Assembly: GCA_021399405.1 (NCBI GenBank)
Contig: JAAFKL010000311.1
Location: 1 to 7,943, forward strand
Direction: 5' to 3'
Source of the DNA: Candidatus Heimdallarchaeota archaeon
GTDB taxonomy: Archaea > Asgardarchaeota > Heimdallarchaeia > Heimdallarchaeales > Kariarchaeaceae
DNA: 7,943 bases
Part shown: positions 1 through 6,190 of the stretch, piece by piece
How the letters are laid out: every line of letters starts with the position of its first letter
Position numbering within the stretch: the stretch's first letter is position 1
Notes under the pieces: generated by a model
What the model was told of the DNA's origin: nothing
Seen by the model: only the letters and a program-made list of their open reading frames with translations
Database searches by the model: none
Translations under genes and position numbers: made by a program

Positions 1-111
1 TCTATAACTTTTATTGGGAGTTTGTATAATGAAGCACAAACCCTACGAATTGCAAAAGAGTATCAAGATGCAACCAAATATCATAGCCAGAAACCTCCCA
101 ATTTTCAGTGA
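1..111 (+). CDS. C-terminal end of an amidase-family enzyme (partial)
   Basis: An open frame enters from the left edge and stops at a TGA at 109-111, leaving the last 36 residues of a protein. The segment reads FIGSLYNEAQTLRIAKEYQ, then DATKYHSQKPPNF. This is the usual ending of amidase-signature proteins, where a G-x-x-[FY]-[DN]-E-A-x-L-L-R-[IV]-A-x-x-Y-[EQ]-x-A-T strand and helix precede a short W/Y-H...PP tail. That family includes GatA, which amidates misacylated tRNA, and general amidases that hydrolyse C-N amide bonds with a Ser-cisSer-Lys triad. The catalytic region lies outside the window, so GatA cannot be told from a stand-alone amidase. The call rests on this short tail only. Confidence 0.68.
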   Translation, partial: SITFIGSLYNEAQTLRIAKEYQDATKYHSQKPPNFQ

Positions 112-141
112 GTGAAACATCATACATGCCTAAAAGTCTTC

Positions 142-183
142 AATGATGGACAAATAAGTGAAATATGATCATCGACCATCATT
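142..183. repeat. Inverted repeat directly upstream of a TATA box
   Basis: AATGATGG at 142-149 is the exact reverse complement of CCATCATT at 176-183, giving 8-bp arms around a 26-nt centre. The right arm ends three bases before the TATA-like box at 187-196, so a protein bound here would touch the site of TBP/TFB assembly. It could be an operator or activator site for the gene at 217. In AT-rich DNA an 8-bp inverted repeat may also arise by chance. Confidence 0.35.
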
Positions 184-186
184 CAG

Positions 187-196
187 TATAAATAAT
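187..196 (+). promoter_or_regulatory. TATA box for the gene at 217
   Basis: TATAAATAAT is centred about 27 nt upstream of the GTG at 217. In archaea transcription starts about 25-27 nt downstream of the TATA centre, so the mRNA would begin at or next to the GTG and be leaderless. This favours GTG 217 over the in-frame ATG at 223. No ribosome-binding site lies between. Confidence 0.55.
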
Positions 197-216
197 TTCA
201 CAGGGTTCAAGGCAAT

Positions 217-579
217 GTGACAATGAAAAAATCGGTGTTTCTTAGAACTAGATGGTTGAATATAGTAATTGCTTTGAATGCATTTGAAATTATTGCATTT
301 ATTTTTGTCGGGTTACTGAGTTTTGGTTCTGATAATATGATAGCCGTAGGATTGTTGATGATTGCAGGAATTATGGGATATCAAACTAAAGAATTAATTG
401 CAATTAATGAGATTGCTAAAGAGGGTGGTATAATCTTGTATTTGATTCTGGGATTTGCCATTAATTCTCCATTTTCAATTTTGTTTGCATTGCAATTGTA
501 TGGACTAGGTTTCAATGAACCAACAAAAGAACTATTTCGAAATTACGTGGCCACCAACAAATTTGAAAAATTATTATGA
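217..579 (+). CDS. Small integral membrane protein, unrecognised
   Basis: This 120-residue protein is not one I recognise. A positively charged N-terminus (MTMKKSVFLRTR) leads into a hydrophobic segment at about 15-36, a second at about 41-56, and a third long one at about 71-95 that could fold as one or two passes. Short charged stretches, QTKELIAINEIAKEGG in the middle and TKELFRNYVATNKFEK at the end, connect or follow them. No cysteine pairs, histidine clusters or catalytic motifs are visible. The start is GTG at 217, chosen because a TATA box lies about 27 nt upstream; ATG 223 would remove only two residues. It follows the amidase fragment after a 105-nt gap with its own promoter, so it is probably a separate transcription unit. 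Confidence 0.6.
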   Translation: MTMKKSVFLRTRWLNIVIALNAFEIIAFIFVGLLSFGSDNMIAVGLLMIAGIMGYQTKELIAINEIAKEGGIILYLILGFAINSPFSILFALQLYGLGFNEPTKELFRNYVATNKFEKLL

Positions 580-934
580 GTTGATATCTGGCTGAACTTG
601 AGATGACTAAGAGTATTACATGGCAGTACAAAAGGGTGAATTGATCCAGGTCACATAATGATATTGAATGAAGAAAAAGTGAAATGGTATTGATATTGTT
701 ATCAAAAATCAGTATCTATGCCAGTGAAATATTTTACAATATGATTAGACAATTTTGGAAATCAAGGATAAAGTTGAAACTACATCATCAGGTGATATTA
801 ATTGAACAAGTAGAACATTTTTTCCAATATGTGGAATCTAATTTTATTCTAGATTATTTTAAGATGTTTTTGATCTTTTAGAGATTACTTGAACAATTAG
901 GCATTCAATAAATTTAATACTACATCTGAGGTGA

Positions 935-950
935 TTTTTTATATTTTTTT
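935..950 (+). terminator. T-rich run, possible archaeal terminator
   Basis: Two runs of six and seven T, separated by ATA, occupy these positions. Archaeal RNA polymerase commonly terminates at plus-strand U-tracts without a hairpin. The nearest convincing upstream gene ends 355 nt earlier, so this would end a long 3' UTR or an unannotated transcript. In sequence this AT-rich the evidence is weak. Confidence 0.25.
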
Positions 951-1315
951 CGAAAAATTCATTTACAGGTCGCTACAACAACACCTAAATTGTTCTATGT
1001 TGTTTCGAATTAAACAATAATATTTGCAATCAATTCGCAAAACACTAAGTTAATGACCCTCTAGGAAGATCACACTTAAACATGCTTTTAACATGTATAC
1101 AATTATACATTATGCAGCAGAGACATGTAATATATCTGAAATTGTGATTTTCAATATATTTACACACCAGCAGTGGTACTATATGTAAAGTATCTGTTAT
1201 GTATTTTTTTATTATATAACTATATTTCAAATGGTTTCCCGACATATCATTGTTATGACATATAAAACACTGTATTCGGGTAATATATCCATATAATAGT
1301 ATGACTAATAATTGA

Positions 1316-1325
1316 TTTATAAATA
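1316..1325 (+). promoter_or_regulatory. TATA-like box in the gene-free stretch
   Basis: TTTATAAATA matches the archaeal TATA consensus well and predicts a start near 1346, about 15 nt before the hairpin-capable patch at 1361. No open frame follows it, so if it is used it would drive a non-coding RNA. Chance occurrence is quite possible given the surrounding base composition. Confidence 0.25.
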
Positions 1326-1360
1326 AAGCAATAATTTATGTTACAATTAATATAATCCGG

Positions 1361-1410
1361 AGACAGACCCATTAAAAATAGGAGTTTACAAGGGATATTT
1401 GGGCTTGTCT
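1361..1410 (+). ncRNA. Candidate small structured RNA (hairpin)
   Basis: AGACAGACCC at 1361-1370 pairs with GGGCTTGTCT at 1401-1410: eight Watson-Crick pairs, one G-U and one A-C mismatch. Beyond a 5-nt bulge, AAATA at 1376-1380 pairs with TATTT at 1396-1400, leaving a 15-nt loop. It stands out as a GC-richer island in a region below 25% GC and has a TATA-like box at 1316-1325 correctly placed for a start near 1346. It matches no RNA family I recognise. Strand and boundaries are guesses. Confidence 0.22.
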
Positions 1411-1964
1411 AAGCTATTTATCATCAGTAAAACAGTATAATTTAATAATATAATTTAATCATTAATCCATATAATATACATAAAATAATTAATTAGCACA
1501 AATACTATTATTCAATATCATAAAACAACAGAAATATTGAAATTTTATATATTTTAGCCAGTTATAATAGGCGATAAATAAATTTTATACACTGCAAAAA
1601 CAATAATTGATTATATTTAGACATATGAATATATAAACATATACTCATATAATTAATTATATACTGATACAATAAAAATATTAGTTGAAATACTTAAATA
1701 ATATGTAATTTCTAAATAAATGAGTAATTGCTAATATACTACATAATCGCTAATAGAGGTAGTATCTAACGATAAATAGCATAATATGTCTATTAGAGCT
1801 GTATAATTCATTATCATTTAGCATTTATGCATATAAATTCGTGAAGTATCTTAATGGCATACAATAAGGCTTAGTAGTAAATATTAAATTATTCCTAAAA
1901 CATCTATTTAAGCTGAAAACCCCATGAAATACGTGTAGAGGGCATATTACAAATTCATGTAATC

Positions 1965-1985
1965 AGCCAATTCTTACTATTGGCT
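1965..1985. repeat. Short perfect hairpin
   Basis: AGCCAAT and ATTGGCT form a perfect 7-bp stem around a 7-nt loop about 100 nt upstream of the gene at 2085. The sequence TAGCCATTTTGGGC follows shortly after and partly echoes the arm. It could be a protein-binding site or an RNA hairpin; no function can be assigned. Confidence 0.25.
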
Positions 1986-2084
1986 AGATCATAAACAAAT
2001 AGCCATTTTGGGCACTTATCTTTTACTTAACCATATCCTCCTGATTTGCAGCTTCATCAAAATCAATTGTAACAATTTTAATTA

Positions 2085-2855
2085 ATGGTAAAAACATTGA
2101 GGGATATGGTAGGGGATGTTGTAGAATTGGTGGAACTGGTTAGAAATTTCCGCATATGGTTACATAAAGTGGATCCAGTGTTTGTCAACGAACTAGTTGA
2201 GCAAACTACTTTTTCAACATCCCCTCCTTCCCAAACTTCCGTCGATAAGTTATATAATAAAGAGGTTAACCAAAATCGAGATGCGGAATTAAAAAATTAT
2301 CTTGATTATATGAAATTAATTAACATGACGAAGAAAAAGGAAAACGGTGATCATATACCAGTTGACCTGGATAAGATGGAACAACAATTAATTGATCGAG
2401 TAGAGATAACTAACAATTCATCACGCATCCTTGAATATACTGATAATTTTGTTGATGAACTATATCGACCTATTGTAGAATCAAATCCTGATTCTGATCT
2501 CGCCAATACAACTACAGCCTACGAAGATGGTTTTATTGCACTTCTGGAGGCTTCTCGAAACAAATTAATGGATACTGAAAAGTGGTGTTTATTGATATCC
2601 ATGGTTACTCACAGCTTGAAAACGGTGTTATATCATGATTTGGGACATTTAGTAGAGGAAAACGACGATCCAACCCTTAAAACCCTGTTAGAGCTATCAC
2701 GAACTGAGAGGATCATAAAAGCTCAGACTAGAGGGCAAATTGAGGATTTCATTGATTTAAGACTATCTATTGTCCAGGAAAGTAATAATTTTGATAAAAA
2801 AGTCCTGAATACTATGATTTCGCTTCTCACAGTGATTGGTATTGATAAATTGTAA
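2085..2855 (+). CDS. Unrecognised soluble, largely helical protein
   Basis: This 256-residue protein is hydrophilic, with no signal peptide, membrane segment or cysteine cluster, so it is probably cytosolic. The N-terminus is rich in V/L/E repeats typical of amphipathic helix, followed by a Ser/Thr/Pro-rich loop at about 42-53 (TTFSTSPPSQTS), a lysine-rich patch (MTKKKENGDH) and a long helical C-terminal half. The segment THSLKTVLYHDLGHLVEEN contains three histidines near acidic residues, but I do not recognise it as a metal site. Charge pattern and codon use look like a real gene. The start is taken as ATG 2085. An alternative is ATG 2106 (residue 8): TTTTAATTAA at 2076-2085 lies about 26 nt before it, the spacing of leaderless genes here. 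The next gene converges from the other strand after a 41-nt gap. Confidence 0.65.
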   Translation: MVKTLRDMVGDVVELVELVRNFRIWLHKVDPVFVNELVEQTTFSTSPPSQTSVDKLYNKEVNQNRDAELKNYLDYMKLINMTKKKENGDHIPVDLDKMEQQLIDRVEITNNSSRILEYTDNFVDELYRPIVESNPDSDLANTTTAYEDGFIALLEASRNKLMDTEKWCLLISMVTHSLKTVLYHDLGHLVEENDDPTLKTLLELSRTERIIKAQTRGQIEDFIDLRLSIVQESNNFDKKVLNTMISLLTVIGIDKL

Positions 2856-2896
2856 TTATTGCGGCTACAATTTGTGGAATTACCTAATAATAAGGT

Positions 2897-3715
2897 CTAA
2901 AACTCCAATTCTATGCTAATTGGGCAATGATCAGATCCCTCTTTCTCAGGATGGATGGCTGCAGACTTCAAATTCTCAATCAAATCCTCTGAAATAAAGA
3001 AATAATCCAACCTCCAGCCCACATTATTGATTTTAGCTGTTTTTGAACGCATGCTCCACCAGGTATAACCACCTAATTTTTCTTGACCTTTATCAAATTT
3101 TTCCGGATATAAATGTCTGTAAGTATCAATATAACCTGATTCAATCAATTTATCCATCCAGGCACGTTCTATAGGTAAAAATCCTGATTGTTTTTCGTTT
3201 TGTTTGTGATTTTCGAGGTCAACTTCAGTGTGTGCGGTGTTTACATCACCACAAATTACTATTTTCTCTCTATTTTTGCGTAATTCCTGACAAAACTGTA
3301 AGAAGTGTTTGTAAAATCGCATTTTGTAATCCAAACGCTCCTGATTCTTCTTTCCATTGGGGAAATAGACGTTGAGAAGGGTAAAATCATCAAATTTGGT
3401 AATAATAACTCGACCTTCTTTATCGAATTCTTCAACACCAATGCTCTCTTCTGTAGAATTCAACGTTTTCTTCTTTTTTCCACTGGTCCTTACAAATGAT
3501 GCCACCCCTGAATACCCCTTTTTTTCTGCAGAATGCCAGTATGATGTATAATCCATTGGTTCAACTAGAGGTTGATCTAGTTGATCCGCTGTTGCTTTGG
3601 TTTCTTGCAGACAAACGATATCTGAATCAGATTTTTGTAACCATGGCCAAAATAATCCTTTTTTTGCTGTGGCCCGAATACCATTTACATTCCAGGAGTA
3701 GATTTTATACTTCAT
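2897..3715 (-). CDS. xth: Exonuclease III / APE1-type AP endonuclease
   Basis: This is a complete 272-residue member of the ExoIII/APE1 branch of the endonuclease-exonuclease-phosphatase superfamily, which cuts DNA 5' of abasic sites in base excision repair using Mg2+ and may also trim 3' ends. The catalytic set is intact: WNVNGIRA with N9; LQETK with E38 (metal); VYFPNG with Y117; CGDVNTAH with D157 and N159; FLPIERAWMD; the DNA-contacting YTWWSMRS; WRLDYFFIS with D237; and SDHCPI with D262/H263. Length is typical. The ATG at 3715 gives the conserved MKYKIYSWN opening and needs no extension. Its end converges on the gene at 2085-2855, and it is divergent from the VIT-type transporter at 3835 with 119 nt between starts. 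No clear TATA box stands at the leaderless position, so a short leader is likely. Function is confident. Confidence 0.95.
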   Translation of the reverse strand: MKYKIYSWNVNGIRATAKKGLFWPWLQKSDSDIVCLQETKATADQLDQPLVEPMDYTSYWHSAEKKGYSGVASFVRTSGKKKKTLNSTEESIGVEEFDKEGRVIITKFDDFTLLNVYFPNGKKNQERLDYKMRFYKHFLQFCQELRKNREKIVICGDVNTAHTEVDLENHKQNEKQSGFLPIERAWMDKLIESGYIDTYRHLYPEKFDKGQEKLGGYTWWSMRSKTAKINNVGWRLDYFFISEDLIENLKSAAIHPEKEGSDHCPISIELEF

Positions 3716-3801
3716 ATTGCTATATTATCCCTAACATTACTGATTTCTTTAATTTTTGGTATAGGTGTTTGGAAGTAATCGATTAATCATACCCTTATCT
3801 C

Positions 3802-3811
3802 TATTTTTTTA
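3802..3811 (+). promoter_or_regulatory. Possible TATA box for the VIT-type transporter
   Basis: TATTTTTTTA is centred 28-29 nt upstream of the GTG at 3835, close to the spacing expected for a leaderless transcript. It is a poor match to the TATA consensus, and T-runs are common here. Confidence 0.3.
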
Positions 3812-3834
3812 GCTAATTCTTTTTCTGCTCGAGT

Positions 3835-4554
3835 GTGACTGGTGAATCAGAAACGCATGTGCATCCCACCGAATTTGAGGAACATATGCAATTTAGAAAT
3901 TATATGCGAGATCTCATACTTGGGGCCAATGATGGCTTAGTATCAGTATTTGCACTTGTAGTCGGAGTGGCTGCAGGTGGATTTATTCCCAAGGAGATCC
4001 TCTTAACTGGGATTGCGGGAATAGTTGCCGGTGCAATTTCAATGTCTATTGGGGAGTATATATCCACAAAAAGTCAAGAAGAGGTATATGATGCAGAAAA
4101 AGAGCTGGAAAAGGATCATATTAAGAACAATATGGAGCACGAAATCGGTGAACTAAGAGAATTCTACATAGCCAAAGGTTTTGAAGGTGAATTGCTGGAA
4201 CAAGTTGTACAGAAAATCGCCTCAGATCCAGATATTTTACTACGAGAGATGATGATGGCTGAATTTGGGGTTTTAGAGGAGGAGAGGCGTTCTCCAATAA
4301 CAGCTACCATAATTGTTGGTATAGCATTTGCTCTGGGGTCTATAATCCCCGTACTTCCATTTTTCTTCGTTTCTAGCACCTTCACCGGTATTTTAATATC
4401 CTCAATAATGTCTGCATTTGGCTTATTTGGCATCGGGGGGCTAAAAGCCTATGTAATCAAGGGAAATATTAACAAAGCAGGGCTTGAAAACCTGACTTTG
4501 GGTGGTGCAGGTGCAATAGCGACTTTTATCATTGGAAGTCTTGTTGGTTCATAA
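3835..4554 (+). CDS. VIT1/CCC1-family iron/manganese transporter
   Basis: This 239-residue protein has the full VIT1/CCC1 layout, a family that moves Fe2+ or Mn2+ out of the cytosol, in eukaryotes into vacuoles by proton exchange. The hallmark LGANDGLVS (D33) opens TM1 at about 33-51. TM2 at about 55-77 carries SMSIGEY with M70. A cytoplasmic helical metal-binding domain at about 80-150 is rich in Glu, with the EMMMAEFG stretch at 138-145 matching the Met/Glu ligands of plant VIT1. TM3 (about 155-179), TM4 (183-205) and TM5 (219-238) follow. A His-containing N-terminus (HVHPTEFEEH) could add metal contacts. The start is GTG 3835, since an in-frame stop lies at 3814 and no ATG occurs before residue 18. 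In a single-membrane cell it would be an exporter protecting against metal excess. It ends 8 nt from the convergent gene at 4563. Confidence 0.92.
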   Translation: MTGESETHVHPTEFEEHMQFRNYMRDLILGANDGLVSVFALVVGVAAGGFIPKEILLTGIAGIVAGAISMSIGEYISTKSQEEVYDAEKELEKDHIKNNMEHEIGELREFYIAKGFEGELLEQVVQKIASDPDILLREMMMAEFGVLEEERRSPITATIIVGIAFALGSIIPVLPFFFVSSTFTGILISSIMSAFGLFGIGGLKAYVIKGNINKAGLENLTLGGAGAIATFIIGSLVGS

Positions 4555-4562
4555 TCATTTTC

Positions 4563-4919
4563 TTAATCATTAAAATCCTTATCAATTGCTAACCATTTAT
4601 CTTTCGCTGATCTAAAATATCGAGTAAAAATACAATTTTTTGATCCCTTTAGCCCACAATACAGAGGAGGGAGGCCGAATATCATGAATGGTAGAACTCC
4701 TGATCCAAACCGTAATGAGAAAATGAAAACAACACCAATAATGATTATTCCAATCAAGATCTTGGATGCAGCGCAGCACATATCCATGCATTTTTCTGAA
4801 CAGAAATGGTGAGTGCGGAAGAATATTTTTTTCTGAAATTCATTTGTCTCTACAGGATTAGCGCAGGTCACACATTCAATTAATTTCGAATCAGGTGTAG
4901 TGATATATTTTTCAAGCAT
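4563..4919 (-). CDS. FCS-type zinc-finger membrane protein, short form
   Basis: This 118-residue protein belongs to a local family of five. Cys16-x2-Cys19 and Cys40-x3-Cys44 (FCSEKC) form a four-cysteine zinc site with 20 residues between the pairs, like TRASH or FLZ fingers. HH at 37-38 and CC at 48-49 sit nearby and could modify metal binding. A hydrophobic hairpin follows at about 52-70 and 74-88. The tail is charged (GSKNCIFTRYFRSAKDKW) and lacks the CCHQSARL motif of its longer relatives, so it is a short form or has lost that domain. The ATG at 4919 is the only sensible start; an A-rich sequence near 4944-4954 on the minus strand may be its TATA box. Whether the finger faces the cytosol is not known, and no biochemical role can be assigned. 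Confidence 0.72.
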   Translation of the reverse strand: MLEKYITTPDSKLIECVTCANPVETNEFQKKIFFRTHHFCSEKCMDMCCAASKILIGIIIIGVVFIFSLRFGSGVLPFMIFGLPPLYCGLKGSKNCIFTRYFRSAKDKWLAIDKDFND

Positions 4920-5118
4920 GATGATTACCTTTGGTTGATATTGTTTTTTTTTATTCCATACCAGTTTAGATCTAGATTTTAACTGTCCACCTAATCAGTT
5001 AGTTCTCACCACATATATCACATCAGTGCCTAATAATTATATTTATTTGACTATTTCCAGTTGCTCAAGATTCATAAATTGATTGTTGCTTTTGCTCACT
5101 AAACACAAATTGATGAAA

Positions 5119-5412
5119 TTATTTACTTTTTGTTGGAGCAAATGTTCCTGTGATGATTTGAATTTTGGAATGATCAACACCCATTTTAATTGCATACCCA
5201 CCACCTGCAATTAAGACGATTGAAATGAATAAAAGAGGAACAAATAGAATTACTCCAATGAATATTGCCAGAATTCCACCAAATATTTTTCCTCTCCAGG
5301 TTGCATAACGTTTGCATTCTTCAGAACAAAAGAAATTCTTTGTACTCGCTCCGAGATCCTGTTCCTTGGTGGATGGGAGTTCACATATCTCACAAAGTCG
5401 ATTTCTGATCAT
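5119..5412 (-). CDS. FCS-type zinc-finger membrane protein, short form
   Basis: A 97-residue family member: Cys7-x2-Cys10, then Cys29-x3-Cys33 in FFCSEEC, then a hydrophobic hairpin at about 42-76 with a central VPLL turn, then a short basic tail (APTKSK). It lacks the CCHQSARL domain. An in-frame GTG at 5421 would add three residues. I prefer the ATG at 5412 for two reasons. It puts the first cysteine at position 7, as in the family members at 6878 and 7500, and a TATA-like TTTATGAA on the minus strand (5437-5444) is centred about 28 nt upstream of it but only about 20 nt upstream of the GTG. FCSEEC is also the core of plant FLZ fingers, but that similarity covers only the zinc site. Function is unknown; a membrane-tethered zinc-dependent adaptor or metal sensor would both fit. 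Confidence 0.7.
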   Translation of the reverse strand: MIRNRLCEICELPSTKEQDLGASTKNFFCSEECKRYATWRGKIFGGILAIFIGVILFVPLLFISIVLIAGGGYAIKMGVDHSKIQIITGTFAPTKSK

Positions 5413-5436
5413 CCTTAGCACCTAAACACTCTAAAA

Positions 5437-5444
5437 TTCATAAA
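5437..5444 (-). promoter_or_regulatory. TATA-like box for the gene ending at 5412
   Basis: Read on the minus strand this is TTTATGAA, centred about 28 nt before the ATG at 5412. The spacing matches the other leaderless starts in this cluster and supports the ATG over the GTG at 5421. Confidence 0.4.
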
Positions 5445-5500
5445 GATTACCTATAAACTTGATTAAATCGGCTTAGAATCGCAATAAAACACATTTATTA

Positions 5501-6136
5501 TCAATTAGTAGGATATTTCATTACTTTTCCACACAGACAATATTTATCCGACAATCTAGCAGATTGGTGACAGCAAATATCCACATATTTCTGTAATATA
5601 TCTGAATACACTAGATTATCATCATCAGGACTCATCCGTTGTGGTAATGGGTCGATTTGAATATTGTTTTCACTTTGTGCAGGGATATATTCTTCTAACT
5701 CTCGCAATTCATCAAGTTCTTCTTCTGACAAATATTCCTCCAAAAATTCTTCACTTACTGGCTGATTCTCAGGGAGCTCTCTTTGTAGTGCTGAAATAAC
5801 TTTCATATATGGTCTGTGGATGCGATTTGCTCTATCTCTAGCCCCCATTATTGCTAATACTGCAATTCCAGTGGCAAATGCAACAAACAGTACAAAACCA
5901 ACAAATTCATCAGCGAGTCCTATTGCAGCGGATACTATCATTGCAGACCCTATAATCGCAATTAACCCTGTCAACCCACCCTTATTATCCTCATCCCTAC
6001 ATTTCTGAGAGCAGTAGTAACGATTCTGTCCAATTATTATTCCATCAATTACTTTCTGTTCCAAAATATTGTGTTCTGAAGTTGCAGATTGGCCACAAAC
6101 CCGACACACTTGATAACTCGACTGATAACTGTTCAT
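5501..6136 (-). CDS. Membrane protein with FCS-type finger and CCHQSARL domain
   Basis: At 211 residues this is the longest local family member. Cys11-x2-Cys14 and Cys42-x3-Cys46 (YYCSQKC) form the N-terminal zinc site with a longer 27-residue insert. Two membrane segments follow at about 54-73 and 77-97. A cytosol-type linker includes a strongly acidic helix at about 127-151 (EEFLEEYLSEEELDELRE). The C-terminus carries the family signature: YSDIL at 177-181, then Cys188-Cys189-His190-QSARL, then Cys200-x-Cys202, ending close to YP. I infer a second zinc site from CCH plus CxC. Start ATG 6136 is supported by a TATA box centred 27.5 nt upstream, which also serves the divergent RING gene. The codons of the signature differ from those of the plus-strand copies while the amino acids match, so selection acts on the protein. 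Function is unknown. Confidence 0.8.
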   Translation of the reverse strand: MNSYQSSYQVCRVCGQSATSEHNILEQKVIDGIIIGQNRYYCSQKCRDEDNKGGLTGLIAIIGSAMIVSAAIGLADEFVGFVLFVAFATGIAVLAIMGARDRANRIHRPYMKVISALQRELPENQPVSEEFLEEYLSEEELDELRELEEYIPAQSENNIQIDPLPQRMSPDDDNLVYSDILQKYVDICCHQSARLSDKYCLCGKVMKYPTN

Positions 6137-6159
6137 TAGAATAGAATATGGTGTACAAA

Positions 6160-6167
6160 TTTATAAA
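6160..6167. promoter_or_regulatory. Shared palindromic TATA box between divergent genes
   Basis: TTTATAAA reads the same on both strands. Its centre (6163.5) is 27.5 nt from the first base of the ATG at 6191 (plus) and 27.5 nt from the first base of the ATG at 6136 (minus). It is the only TATA-like element placed for a leaderless start in the 54-nt gap. The flanks, which would act as BRE, differ: GTACAAA on the plus-strand side and CTCAAGT on the minus-strand side. Confidence 0.6.
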
Positions 6168-6190
6168 ACTTGAGGGCTAATTAGTTATGA

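Larger units (their letters stand above)
580..2084. other. Long AT-rich stretch without a convincing gene
   Basis: About 1.5 kb separates the genes at 217-579 and 2085-2855. Stops are dense in all frames. The few short open frames (684-881 on plus and 1045-1245 on minus, both about 65 codons) show no recognisable motif. By hand count 1441-1740 has 47 G/C in 300 bases, about 16%, far below the coding regions. The stretch contains a T-rich run at 935-950, a strong TATA-like sequence at 1316-1325, a hairpin-capable GC patch at 1361-1410 and a 7-bp hairpin at 1965-1985. No tRNA, rRNA, CRISPR array or complete C/D-box sRNA was seen. It may be a decayed gene, a replication or segregation element, or plain spacer. 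Confidence 0.6.

Noticed and set aside
684..881. 65-codon plus-strand open frame in the AT-rich region
   Set aside because: No recognisable motif, no well-placed TATA box, composition like translated AT-rich spacer, length within chance expectation.
1045..1245. 66-codon minus-strand open frame
   Set aside because: No domain. The nearest TATA-like sequence (1259-1266, minus) is only about 17 nt from the start codon, too close for the spacing seen at other genes, and the protein looks like random AT-rich translation.
1411..1428. TGATGA on the minus strand as a C/D-box sRNA start
   Set aside because: No matching CTGA D box at the usual 45-60 nt distance, and no D'/C' pair.
3305..3786. Plus-strand open frames opposite xth
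   Set aside because: They are shadows of a fully motif-supported ExoIII gene on the minus strand.
4164..4433. Minus-strand open frame inside the VIT1/CCC1 gene
   Set aside because: Antisense to a complete, clearly recognisable transporter, with no domain of its own.
4918..4924. ATGATGA box C-like sequence before the 4919 start
   Set aside because: No D box downstream within sRNA length. The sequence is simply the start region of the minus-strand gene.
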